Shown here: one piece after another, positions 1-7,189 of the stretch
Numbering within the stretch: the stretch's first letter is position 1
Layout of the letters: every line of letters begins with the position of its first letter
Assembly (NCBI GenBank): GCA_002282555.1
Contig: NCJR01000013.1
Coordinates: 1 to 14,679 of the forward strand
Length of the DNA: 14,679 nucleotides
From: Rhodobacterales bacterium 34-62-10
Lineage (GTDB): Bacteria; Pseudomonadota; Alphaproteobacteria; Rhodobacterales; Rhodobacteraceae
Direction: 5' to 3'
Made by a program: the position numbers and the translations under genes
The notes under the pieces: generated by a model
Seen by the model: only the letters and a program-made list of their open reading frames with translations
Told to the model about the DNA's origin: nothing
Database searches by the model: none

Positions 1-516
1 TGCCAGATCGCTGATGGAGTAGTCGCCCGTGTCATACATGCGCCGCAACTCTGTCTGGCGGCGATCCGACAGCTTGGGCTTCTTGCCCTTCAGCTTCCCC
101 TTAGCGCGGGCGACTGCCATGCCCTCTTTGGTGCGCATGCGGATCAGGTCAGCCTCGAACTCGGCGAAGGTGGCAAGAATGTTAAAGAACATCTTTCCCA
201 TCGGATCGTGCGGATCATAGACCGACGCCCCTAAGGCAAGCCTAACCCCGCGCTTTGCCAACTCGTCTGCGATAGAGCGAGCGTCCGGAACCGACCTTGC
301 CAGCCGGTCGAGTTTTGGGACCACCAGCGTGTCGCCGGCTCTTACGGCGGCCAAGGCCTGCGCCAGTCCTGGCCGCTCGCGGTTCGTTCCGGTCAAGCCA
401 TGGTCAGTATAGATGCGGTCCTCAGCCACACCGAGATGCAGGAGGGTTGCCTTCTGAGCGGCAAGGTCCTGTTTATCGGTCGAGCATCGGGCGTATCCAA
501 TACGAGTTTCAGACAT
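1..516 (-). CDS. Serine site-specific recombinase (Tn3/Bin-type resolvase), 3' end outside window
   Basis: A serine recombinase of the resolvase/invertase class, which cuts and rejoins DNA through a 5'-phosphoserine link and normally resolves transposon cointegrates. 172 codons are visible and the reading frame is still open at the window edge. The N-terminal catalytic domain shows GYARCSTDKQ with the nucleophile Ser12, then KLDRLARS (about 68-75) and the helix-E region AEFEADLIRMRTKEG (about 118-132). After it comes a basic linker (KGKLKGKKPK) and the start of the helix-turn-helix domain. The ATG at 516 is preceded by GAAGGA at good spacing. It is divergent from the DDE transposase at 701, the arrangement seen in Tn552-like elements (known of that family), so it probably belongs to the same transposon; it could also be left over from a neighbouring one. 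Family call is secure, the partner assignment is inference. Confidence 0.93.
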   Translation of the reverse strand, partial: MSETRIGYARCSTDKQDLAAQKATLLHLGVAEDRIYTDHGLTGTNRERPGLAQALAAVRAGDTLVVPKLDRLARSVPDARSIADELAKRGVRLALGASVYDPHDPMGKMFFNILATFAEFEADLIRMRTKEGMAVARAKGKLKGKKPKLSDRRQTELRRMYDTGDYSISDLA

Positions 517-700
517 GGGGGCGTCCTTCGGAAAAATTATTCTGGAGCCATGTAGAATTGTAACGAAAAAGGCCCGTTAAATGATACTATCACCGTACCA
601 GCTAAATGAGAATCGATTTTCCCCTTAAATATAAGGTGTGGGCCCGAGGCGAGACGGCGTCCGCTCAGCGTTCCCCTTTCGGACAGATTGGAGATGCAGA
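517..700. other. Intergenic region between divergent resolvase and transposase; possible res site or transposon end
   Basis: This 184-bp stretch is clearly more AT-rich than its surroundings and carries no gene. It holds two near-identical direct repeats, GTTAAATGATA (576-586) and GCTAAATGAGA (601-611), 25 bp apart start to start, matching at 9 of 11 positions. A TGT at 551 could be the start of a transposon end of the Tn7/Tn5053/Tn552 kind, which have repeated transposase-binding sites (family knowledge). Alternatively the region is the resolvase res site. A GGAG about eight bases before the ATG at 701 is the likely ribosome-binding site of the transposase. The role is not decided by the sequence alone. 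Confidence 0.35.
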
Positions 701-2113
701 ATGGACGAAGCGATGCGCCGGTTCGCCGCTCTGCGACCCCATCTGGAAGAGGGCGTTTCTCTGACCACTGCCGCCCGCGCGGCCGATGTGCCGATCCGGA
801 CGGCGCAACGCTGGTTGTCGCGATACAGGCTGGAAGGTCTGGACGGATTGAAGGTCAGAGCGCGATCTGATCGCGGCACCCGCAAGCTACCCGGGCCACT
901 GATCACTTTGATCGAGGGGCTCGCGCTTCGCAAGCCCCGGCTGTCCTGTGCCGCAATCTATCGACGCGCTGAAACTGTTGCCAAAAGCAGGGATTGGTCA
1001 GTTCCATCCTATGGCACCGTTCATTCCATCGTACAGGCACTCGATCCTGCGATGGTCACGCTAGCGCAGGATGGGGCGTGCGCCTATCGAGACCGCTTCG
1101 AGCTGATCCACCGACACAGAGCGAGCGCACCGAATGCGCTCTGGCAAGCGGATCATACGATGCTGGATATATTGATCATCGACGCGAACGGAAAATCGGT
1201 GCGGCCTTGGCTGACTGCGATTATGGACGACTATTCCCGCGCAATCGCTGGATACCTAGTATTTCTCGGCGCACCGTCGGCTCTGCAAACGTCCTTGGCG
1301 CTTCGACAGGCCATCTGGCGCAAGCTGAATCCGGACTGGCCGATCTGCGGGATTCCAGAAACTCTCTATGTCGATCACGGGAGCGACTTCACATCAGAAC
1401 ATCTCGAACAAGCAGCGGCTGCCCTGCGGTTTCAGCTTATTCATTCCGCCGTAGCGCGACCGCAGGGGCGCGGAAAAATTGAGCGTTTTTTCGGCACATT
1501 GAACACCGAACTGCTTCCGGAGCTGTCCGGCAACGTCGTGAACGGGAAACCAGCAACATCGCCGAAACTGTCGCTGGCCGATCTCGATGCCGTCATCGGC
1601 GCGTGGATCACGGAGACCTACAATTCTCGCACTCATCGCGAAACGGGGCTGCCGCCGCTGACGTCGTGGTGCGCCGACGGTTGGCTTCCTCAAATGCCCA
1701 ACAGTATTGACGACCTCGACCTGTTACTCGTCATGGTCGCAAAGCCTCGGCTCGTGCGCCGCGACGGTGTGCATTTTCAAGGGCTGCGCTTCATGAGCAC
1801 GATCCTTGCTCCCTATGTCGGCGAAAGCGTCACGATCCGATATGATCCGCGCGACCTTGGTGAGATCCGCGTCTTCCACAAGAACCGCTTCCTGTGCCGC
1901 GCCATCAGCCCGAAACATGCCCATGAGACGATCACGCTGAAAGACATACAGACAGCCCGTGCGGCGCAGCGGCGGGCCCTGCGCCAGCAGGTTAATGAAC
2001 GGGTCGGCGTCGTTGCGGAATATTTCCCGGAGGGAACAGCCCGCAGGACGACCGAGACCGCGCCTCGACCGCAACGCAAGTCGAAACTCCGAACCTATCA
2101 GTCGGATGATTGA
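701..2113 (+). CDS. DDE transposase of the Tn552/TniA (Mu-transposase-like) family
   Basis: A retroviral-integrase-fold transposase that would cut and join the ends of a Tn552/Tn5053-type transposon together with an AAA+ partner. In 470 residues it has an N-terminal helix-turn-helix (about 19-43, [19 protein letters not shown]), an integrase core with WQADHT (Asp151), YVDHGSDF (Asp225) and [13 protein letters not shown] (Glu261), and a C-terminal Mu-type beta-barrel (about 345-400). Asp225 and Glu261 are separated by 35 residues, the canonical DD(35)E spacing. Length fits the roughly 480-residue Tn552 transposase. An upstream in-frame GTG at 638 adds 21 residues, but the ATG at 701 has a clear GGAG and the helix-turn-helix begins soon after, so I use 701. 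The stop is 2 bp before the ATG of the ATPase gene, indicating a single transcription unit. The gene looks intact, but its partner is destroyed. Confidence 0.9.
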   Translation: MDEAMRRFAALRPHLEEGVSLTTAARAADVPIRTAQRWLSRYRLEGLDGLKVRARSDRGTRKLPGPLITLIEGLALRKPRLSCAAIYRRAETVAKSRDWSVPSYGTVHSIVQALDPAMVTLAQDGACAYRDRFELIHRHRASAPNALWQADHTMLDILIIDANGKSVRPWLTAIMDDYSRAIAGYLVFLGAPSALQTSLALRQAIWRKLNPDWPICGIPETLYVDHGSDFTSEHLEQAAAALRFQLIHSAVARPQGRGKIERFFGTLNTELLPELSGNVVNGKPATSPKLSLADLDAVIGAWITETYNSRTHRETGLPPLTSWCADGWLPQMPNSIDDLDLLLVMVAKPRLVRRDGVHFQGLRFMSTILAPYVGESVTIRYDPRDLGEIRVFHKNRFLCRAISPKHAHETITLKDIQTARAAQRRALRQQVNERVGVVAEYFPEGTARRTTETAPRPQRKSKLRTYQSDD

Positions 2114-2115
2114 CA

Positions 2116-2256
2116 ATGACGGGACAGCGCAATGGCACATTCATCGCCACGAAAGAGCATCGCCGCTTTGTCGAGTTCGCAGCTGCGGTGCAGAAACACC
2201 GGTATATCGGAATCTGCTTCGGCACGGCTGGTGTCGGAAAAACGATGTCGGCGCGG
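2116..2256 (+). pseudogene. TniB/TnsC-like AAA+ transposition ATPase, truncated by IS insertion
   Basis: The 5' remnant of the ATPase that in Tn552/Tn5053 elements helps the DDE transposase choose targets. About 47 codons remain: a basic N-terminal segment ([10 protein letters not shown]), then [18 protein letters not shown], in which GTAGVGKT is a Walker A motif. Family members run to about 270-330 residues with Walker B, sensor and arginine-finger motifs, all missing here. The homology stops where the terminal inverted repeat of the IS6-family element starts at 2257; the frame reads on into the IS by chance to 2334. The ATG at 2116 lies 2 bp after the transposase stop. No second half of the gene is found beyond the IS, where a histidine kinase fragment begins instead, so the missing part was lost and not merely interrupted. 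Confidence 0.85.
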
Positions 2257-2270
2257 GGCATTGCCAACTT
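2257..2270 (+). repeat. Left terminal inverted repeat of the IS6-family element
   Basis: GGCATTGCCAACTT, an exact inverted match to 3054-3067. The match ends abruptly outside the GG, which sets the element boundary at 2257. Weaker similarity continues inward if a 2-base gap is allowed. Confidence 0.87.
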
Positions 2271-2309
2271 AACGGCACTGACCTGTAACGGTGACCAGGG
2301 GCGATTTTC

Positions 2310-3020
2310 TCAGGCGGTCATTTCGAGCGCATAACCTTGCCACAGGTCGAAGGCATCGGACCTTGCGTGGCGGTATGAGATGTTGGAGAGGCGGTAGCGT
2401 CGGGGTCTGAACATCGTGTTGATTTGATCGTGGGCCGCGAGAAACCTTTGCGTCTGTCGGATCGATTTGAAGCGACCCATGACCTTCTCTCGTTTGCGGG
2501 TCGGCCGATGCGAACCCTCGATGCGGTTGTTGAGCCCTTTGTGTGCCCGATGGTCAGCTTCTGGCGCGAGGGTCCGGATCGGTTTGAGGTAACTGCGCAA
2601 TTTGTCCGTAACGACGACACGCGGTTTGCCAAAGCGGGCGATCAGCCGCGTAAGGAAACGCTTGGCAGCTTTAGCGTTCCGGCGCGGCTGCACAAGGATA
2701 TCCAGCACGTCCCCGTTCGCATCCACCGCTCGCCACAACCACTGCTTCACGCCGCTGATCGGAACGACGACTTCATCCAGATGCCATTTGTCTGCAGCTG
2801 TGGGACGGTCACGCTTGATGCATTCGGCGAAATGCAGACCAAATCGGTTCACCCATTTGCGCACGGTTTCCCGGCTGACGGTTATACCGCGTTCAGCCAG
2901 CAGATCCTCGACGTCCGCCGTGCTGAGCGCGAAGCGATGATAGGCCCATATGGCATAGGCCACGACTTCACGGGGGAAACGATAGCCCTTCAGGCGCGGC
3001 ATCTCAGATGGTATCCTCAT
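2310..3020 (-). CDS. IS6-family transposase
   Basis: A DDE transposase of 236 residues, the normal length for IS6-family enzymes, which catalyse replicative transposition. It opens with the family's zinc-finger-less helix-turn-helix region ([26 protein letters not shown], about 31-56). The catalytic residues visible are Asp82 in KWHLDEV, Asp139 in VVTDKLRSY and Glu168 in NNRIEGSH. The segment [16 protein letters not shown] is typical of the alphaproteobacterial branch, in which the second Asp and the Glu are 28 residues apart, fewer than the 34 of IS26. The reading frame is intact, so the copy may be active. The ATG at 3020 lacks a good ribosome-binding site; a second Met (MPRLKGYRF) six codons in is possible. 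Confidence 0.93.
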   Translation of the reverse strand: MRIPSEMPRLKGYRFPREVVAYAIWAYHRFALSTADVEDLLAERGITVSRETVRKWVNRFGLHFAECIKRDRPTAADKWHLDEVVVPISGVKQWLWRAVDANGDVLDILVQPRRNAKAAKRFLTRLIARFGKPRVVVTDKLRSYLKPIRTLAPEADHRAHKGLNNRIEGSHRPTRKREKVMGRFKSIRQTQRFLAAHDQINTMFRPRRYRLSNISYRHARSDAFDLWQGYALEMTA

Positions 3021-3053
3021 GACAAAACGCTAGTCGCGCCAAGGTGCGGTAGC

Positions 3054-3067
3054 AAGTTGGCAATGCC
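3054..3067 (-). repeat. Right terminal inverted repeat of the IS6-family element
   Basis: AAGTTGGCAATGCC on the plus strand, exact reverse complement of 2257-2270. It lies 33 bp upstream of the transposase start codon. The histidine kinase fragment begins immediately outside it. Confidence 0.87.
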
Positions 3068-3497
3068 GTCGGCGGTTCTGCACGATGTCGTGGATGATCT
3101 GTCCCGCCGCGCCGCGAAAAAACGCGTCGCAGTAAGTTTGCCTGATGCGCGCCCCGTGATAAAAGAAAGTGATCCCATCCTTTTGACAGCGGCGCTTCGC
3201 AACGTGATCGAGAATGCCATTGCCGTAGCACCTGCGGATAGTACTGTCGAGATAACGATGGAGGCTCTGAATGAGTACCTCCGCATTGTCGTGATGGACC
3301 GGGGTCCCGGCATTGCGAACGATGATCGGGAGAAAATAACTGACAGGTTCTTCCGTGGGGTAGGTGCGACCGAAAACGGTAGCGGACTGGGCCTTGCAAT
3401 CGTGGAGACCGCCGTGAAGCGCCTCGGCGGCCGACTGACGTTCGCGGCGCGCGAAGGGGGCGGCGAAACGGTCAGCCTGCATTTCGACCGACGGTAA
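3068..3497 (+). pseudogene. Sensor histidine kinase, 5'-truncated; ATP-binding domain only
   Basis: The C-terminal ATPase domain of a two-component sensor kinase; about 143 codons survive. Visible are the N box (LTAALRNVIENAI), G1/D box (VMDRGPGI), F box (KITDRFFRG) and G2 box (GSGLGLAIV), ending in ESVSLHF-like GGETVSLHFDRR and a stop. The sensor region, membrane segments and the phospho-accepting His of the dimerisation domain are missing. The homology starts right at the outer edge of the IS6 inverted repeat, so the 5' part was removed by IS-mediated rearrangement. An ATG at 3063 in the IS repeat is in frame but has no translation signals and the product would have no substrate His. No cognate response regulator is in the window. 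What it once sensed cannot be told. Confidence 0.87.
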
Positions 3498-3592
3498 TGA
3501 TCATTCCGCTTCCGCCGACGGGCTGCCAGAAGACCGGGAGAGTGATGGAAACACGAGCTATTTTCATCTTTGTCAGGCAAACGGAGAGTTAA

Positions 3593-4408
3593 ATGTACAG
3601 ACGCACTTTCGTCTCAGGCGTTTCAGCCGGTGTGCTGGCAATGCCCGCCCTGGGCCAAACGGCCTTGCCGTTACCGATCGGCATTCCCGACCCCAAAGGC
3701 GAAAGCACTTTGCTCCCCGCCGTTGGCTCCGGTCCCCGGCCGCTGATTTATCTGTCTCATAGGTTGGGTGGCGTCCCCGAAATGGGACGGCAGAACGACG
3801 CGCCATGGATCATGTTCGGTGCTATGCAGCGAGCGGGCTGGACGATCCTGCGCAGTGCGGATGCCGGGCCCGAGACCTACGGCAACGATCAGGCGCTTGC
3901 CTATTGCGCCCGCATGTGCGGCAAGGCAATCGAACGCATGGACTGGGACGGGCGGCTATTCTCCCTGGGAATTTCGATGGGCGCGATTCCCGCTTTGCTG
4001 ATGACATGGCGGGGTCTCTTCCCGCATCCGGTGCGTGCAGTTGCCACGGTCGCCGGCGTAATGAACCTTACTAAAATCCATGCAAGTCCGTCTGACCGCC
4101 GCGCCCGGATCGACGCGGCTTACAACGTCACACAGCACTTCCCGTTCGAGCAGGCGAGCAAGGGTCACGATCCGCTGAACGACTTCCACAGCTTTTCCGA
4201 AAACCGCATTCCGCTTCTGGCTGTCGCTAGTTCGGACGACGCGTTACTGCCGATAGACGTCCATGCCGGTCCAATGATCGAGACTAGTCGCGCGATCGGA
4301 AGCCCGTCCGAGTTGATGCAGATTTCGGGATCCCATATCGGAGACGAGCATTTTACCGAGCAGATGGCGGGGCGAGTACTCGATTTCTTCACGGTGCATG
4401 GTCGTTGA
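3593..4408 (+). CDS. Exported alpha/beta hydrolase, substrate unknown
   Basis: A 271-residue protein with an N-terminal signal peptide (MYRRTFVSGVSAGVLAMPALGQ, likely cleaved after about residue 20), so it probably acts in the periplasm. The body fits the alpha/beta hydrolase fold: a possible oxyanion segment LSHRLGG (55-60), the nucleophile elbow GISMG with Ser128, a candidate acid at Asp215/Asp216 (VASSDDALLP) and a candidate His248 (SGSHIGDEH). The order Ser, Asp, His is that of the family. GGAG lies about seven bases before the ATG at 3593. It stands alone, 95 bp after the kinase fragment, with no co-directional neighbour downstream. The SHRLGG segment is a variant of the usual SHGLGG. 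It could be an esterase or a dienelactone-hydrolase-like enzyme; I cannot choose between these. Confidence 0.78.
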   Translation: MYRRTFVSGVSAGVLAMPALGQTALPLPIGIPDPKGESTLLPAVGSGPRPLIYLSHRLGGVPEMGRQNDAPWIMFGAMQRAGWTILRSADAGPETYGNDQALAYCARMCGKAIERMDWDGRLFSLGISMGAIPALLMTWRGLFPHPVRAVATVAGVMNLTKIHASPSDRRARIDAAYNVTQHFPFEQASKGHDPLNDFHSFSENRIPLLAVASSDDALLPIDVHAGPMIETSRAIGSPSELMQISGSHIGDEHFTEQMAGRVLDFFTVHGR

Positions 4409-4517
4409 CATTGAGCAGCCCGTATGCCTCTTCCAATCGGGATTTCAAGCAAGTCGTATAGGGCTACCGACAGCATTTGCGTTTAACTGGCTCAAGTCAT
4501 TCAGGACTCGACATCGT

Positions 4518-5049
4518 CTAATAAAGTCCAGCCAACTCTGCTGGCTTCATCGAATGCAGGACGATCACAGAAGTGCTGTGGATGGCGCGATCATGGAGGT
4601 CGATGGCATCCTGATTGAACCTACGAATGCAGCCCGACGAGGCAGCCTTTCCAAGCTCCCGCCCCGAGGCACATCCGTGGATACGGTAAAGCGGATCGAC
4701 GTCGTTCTCGAAAAGATGAAGCGCCCGCGCGTCTAACGGATATCCGGGCACCGGATCCATACCTCCGTTTGCTACCGAGCAAGGCGCAAGCTCCGGTGAC
4801 CATTTAATCCTCGCCACTCTGGCGCATACGCCGTGGCCACCTCCTGTTGCCAGAGGTCGAGTGACAAAAATGCCGTCTGGAGCGGCGGGAAATCGGATAG
4901 GGTCCGTCAGTGGTCGCTCCGTAAAAGCCGGGGAGTGGTGGAATGTGCAACAGTGTAATTGCGCGGCTGGCCGGTTCGATCGGTGGGGGACTGGCACAAT
5001 CGGCAAATCCGGCCATCGCGCCAAGGGTCATGAGACTTTCCTTTTTCAT
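4518..5049 (-). pseudogene. L,D-transpeptidase (YkuD/ErfK type), frameshifted and internally deleted
   Basis: Remnant of an exported L,D-transpeptidase, an enzyme that makes 3-3 cross-links in peptidoglycan or attaches proteins to it. The 5' part (from the ATG at 5049 or the better-placed ATG at 5031 behind AAGGA) encodes a short hydrophobic start with a Cys (MTLGAMAGFADCASPPP) and then IPPLPGFYGATTDGPYPI, typical of the region before the catalytic domain. Homology then jumps frame. It resumes near 4805 as KWSPELAP and continues through YPLDARALHLFEND and LYRIHGCASGRELG to KAASSGCIRRFNQDAIDLHDRA (4605-4650 region), the catalytic Cys motif. The middle of the domain, normally about 60-80 residues, is absent. 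Sequence supports decay by deletion plus frameshift; sequencing error alone would not explain the missing segment. Confidence 0.75.
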
Positions 5050-5075
5050 TCTGAATGGGGCGGCATCCTGTAGAC

Positions 5076-5687
5076 TCACACCGCCTCGAATACCGAGTAC
5101 TGAAAGCTTTGGGTTACGCCTCCGGGTGTCCGGTGGCCCACCTTTCGCGTTTCCAGCGGTTGAAACGATGGCCCAACGCGCGCAGAAAGGGCCTCGGAGG
5201 AATAACGCTGCACCGGCAGACCGCTGCACCGCTCGGGGCCGTCTTCGGCGAATGTGGCCATGATCACAATCGAGCCAGGCGTGGTTGCCAATTTCAGAGC
5301 CGATAAATAGGCATCCTGAGATGCGCGGTTGGTCAAGAAATGAAACGCCGCCCGGTCATGCCAGACGCCTGATGTACGCGCGGGCCGCCAGTCCGTGACG
5401 TCCTGCACAACAAAGGTCGGCTGCACGTCCCGCCCGATCAGACGATCCCGGACCACATCGAAACTTCTGTCCGACAGGTCCAGCAACGTCACATCTTCGA
5501 CGCCGTTGTCCAGCAACCGGTCCACCAGCCGCGACGTCCCTGCGCCGATATCGACAATACCCCGCGCCGCAGCATCCCGATGGGTCAGGATCAGATCGAG
5601 GCTCGGCTGAGCGTCATTCTGAAACCACGACACCGTCTCCTCGGACTTTGTGGCGTAGACGCTGTTCCAATGATCGCGCTTTTCCAT
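5076..5687 (-). CDS. Class I SAM-dependent methyltransferase, last gene of the sulfur operon
   Basis: A 203-residue soluble methyltransferase with a Rossmann fold. Motif I is IVDIGAGTSRL (about 44-54), the acidic end of strand 2 is VTLLDLS (66-72), motif II/III region FVVQDVTDW (92-100), and VWHDRAAFHFLT (108-119) is the family's motif IV surroundings. HWNSVYATKSEETVSWFQ near the start and EDGPERCSGLPVQRYS (148-163) are hallmarks of a widespread proteobacterial group with no agreed substrate. The start at 5687 is preceded by GGAAGG and lies only 14 bp after the multicopper oxidase stop, so it is very probably co-transcribed with the sulfur genes. That context allows the guess that it methylates a sulfur compound or detoxifies a thiol, but nothing in the sequence proves this. 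No clear terminator follows it. Confidence 0.85.
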   Translation of the reverse strand: MEKRDHWNSVYATKSEETVSWFQNDAQPSLDLILTHRDAAARGIVDIGAGTSRLVDRLLDNGVEDVTLLDLSDRSFDVVRDRLIGRDVQPTFVVQDVTDWRPARTSGVWHDRAAFHFLTNRASQDAYLSALKLATTPGSIVIMATFAEDGPERCSGLPVQRYSSEALSARVGPSFQPLETRKVGHRTPGGVTQSFQYSVFEAV

Positions 5688-5701
5688 TGCTTCGACCCTT
5701 C

Positions 5702-7189
5702 CTATCCGACCGTGAACTGTCCCATCATGCCCGCATCCTCATGTTCGAGAATGTGGCAGTGGTACATGAATGGGGTTTCTTTCTCGGCCCGTTTGTCGAA
5801 GCGGACGAGGATTTCGGTGGGGCCGTCGACCAACACCACGTCCTTCATGCCGATCCGCGCCGGATCGACCGCCCGACCGCCCATCGTCACGACCTGAAAC
5901 GACGTGCCGTGCACGTGGAACGGATGCACCATCATATCAGCGTTTATGCGCCACAACTCGGTCTCGCCCATGGGAACGGCCAGGTCGATGCTCCCCATGT
6001 CGTAGGACTCCCCGTTGATGCCCATGATCTGACCGTCGCGGCCGATCAGATTGTTGAACATGCCGCCCATCATCGACCCTGTATGGACGTTCAGTGTGAA
6101 ATCGCGGGTGCGGACCGGAGCGCCGAGATCGGGCAAATCAGACGGCAAAGACGCAGGTAGTGTCGCGGGCCCGGTCTCTGCGGCATCGCCCACGTCAAAC
6201 GACATGATCTCAAACGGGGCGTCATCGCTTCCGCTGCCCATCATGCCGCCGCCATTCATCATGCCACCGCCGCCCATCATGCCGCCGCTGCTGACATTGC
6301 GTGAAACCAACCGGACAGCTGACCGGTCCGTGAAATTAACGACGATCTCGGCCCGCTCCGCCGGGGCCAGGCGCAGGCCATTCATGGCGATCGGCGCGGG
6401 CAGGAGCCCGCCATCGCTGGCGACCTGGTGGAACTGACGCCCGTCGTTGAAGCTGAAATCATACATCCGGGCGTTCGAGGCATTGAGCAGACGCAGGCGC
6501 ACCAGCCCGGCGGGCACCGTCAGTGTAGGTCGGATCGCGCCGTTGACCAGCATCTCAGTGCCGCGGAACCCCTGCATCCTGTCCATCATGCCAGGATCGT
6601 AAGACATGCGGCCGGACCGGTCGAAATTGCGGTCTTGCACGATCAGCGGGAAATCGTTCGTGCCGTAATCGCGGGGCAGCGGATCGACCGCATCGGGATC
6701 GTCGATGATGATCATGCCTGCAAGGCCGCGATAGACCTGATCGGCGGTGCGCCCGTGGACATGGCTGTGATACCAGAGCGTCGCGGCGGGATGATCCACC
6801 GGCAACTCGGGCGACCAGGTCCTGCCCGGATCAAAGGCCAGTTGCGGCCCGCCGTCGAGATGTCCGGGCACGTGCATGCCATGCCAGTGCGCGGTGATGG
6901 GATCATCGGTGCGATTGACCACGTCGATATTTGCCGTGCGTCCACGCTGAAACCTCAGCAGCGGACCCAGATAATCCTGCTCATAGCCTAGCGTATCGGA
7001 TGCGGCGCCCGACATGAATTCGCGCGTGCCTTTCATCGCGGTCAGGGTATTGCCCGCGCCGGGCCCGACCTCCATCACTTGGGGGATCGGCAAAGGCGCA
7101 CCGGGTTCTGCGGCGACCGCGCGGCGGGTCAGCAAGGCTGGCGTGGCGAGAGTGGCAGCGGTGAGGGTGAGGAACCGGCGGCGTTTCAT
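5702..7189 (-). CDS. Tat-exported multicopper oxidase with Met-rich loops (CueO/CopA-like)
   Basis: A 495-residue periplasmic three-domain multicopper oxidase, which couples oxidation of a substrate (often Cu(I) in this group) to reduction of O2 to water. The N-terminus has a Tat signal (KRRRFLTLTAATLATPALL). All four copper-site motifs are present: HWHG (101-104), WYHSHVHG (139-146), HPFHVHG (422-428) and HCHILEHEDAGMM (477-489) with His477, Cys478, His479, His483 and a candidate axial Met488. Two Met/Gly-rich stretches, about 303-319 and 371-377, resemble the Cu(I)-binding inserts of CueO. The start codon overlaps the SulP stop in an ATGA, and GGAG sits just upstream, so translation is coupled. 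A copper enzyme in a persulfide-regulated operon is unusual: it may remove the Cu(I) that reacts with sulfide, or act on a reduced sulfur compound. The family is certain, the substrate is not. Confidence 0.95.
   Translation of the reverse strand: MKRRRFLTLTAATLATPALLTRRAVAAEPGAPLPIPQVMEVGPGAGNTLTAMKGTREFMSGAASDTLGYEQDYLGPLLRFQRGRTANIDVVNRTDDPITAHWHGMHVPGHLDGGPQLAFDPGRTWSPELPVDHPAATLWYHSHVHGRTADQVYRGLAGMIIIDDPDAVDPLPRDYGTNDFPLIVQDRNFDRSGRMSYDPGMMDRMQGFRGTEMLVNGAIRPTLTVPAGLVRLRLLNASNARMYDFSFNDGRQFHQVASDGGLLPAPIAMNGLRLAPAERAEIVVNFTDRSAVRLVSRNVSSGGMMGGGGMMNGGGMMGSGSDDAPFEIMSFDVGDAAETGPATLPASLPSDLPDLGAPVRTRDFTLNVHTGSMMGGMFNNLIGRDGQIMGINGESYDMGSIDLAVPMGETELWRINADMMVHPFHVHGTSFQVVTMGGRAVDPARIGMKDVVLVDGPTEILVRFDKRAEKETPFMYHCHILEHEDAGMMGQFTVG

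Larger units (their letters stand above)
2257..3067 (-). mobile_element. IS6-family insertion sequence, complete, 811 bp
   Basis: One transposase gene bounded by perfect 14-bp inverted repeats, GGCATTGCCAACTT at 2257-2270 and its reverse complement at 3054-3067. Total size and the GG-initial termini fit the IS6 family (about 700-900 bp, related IS26 and IS6100 ends start GGCACTG or GGCTCTG). The 8 bp outside each end (CGGCGCGG on the left, GTCGGCGG on the right) do not match, so there is no target duplication. IS6 elements move replicatively and generate cointegrates and adjacent deletions (known of the family), which agrees with different broken genes on the two sides. Confidence 0.87.

Noticed and set aside
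2424..3062. Long plus-strand reading frame continuous with the histidine kinase fragment
   Set aside because: This part is antisense to the IS6 transposase, which has clear DDE motifs; only the stretch after 3067 has kinase homology. The continuity is accidental.
2249..3075. 8-bp target duplication around the IS6 element
   Set aside because: CGGCGCGG and GTCGGCGG only share GC-rich composition; GTCGGCG also occurs two bases further left, but this requires shifting the IS end away from the exact inverted repeat.
4398..4736. Plus-strand 112-codon frame after the hydrolase
   Set aside because: It overlaps the hydrolase end, lacks a ribosome-binding site and known domain, and lies opposite the catalytic part of the L,D-transpeptidase remnant.
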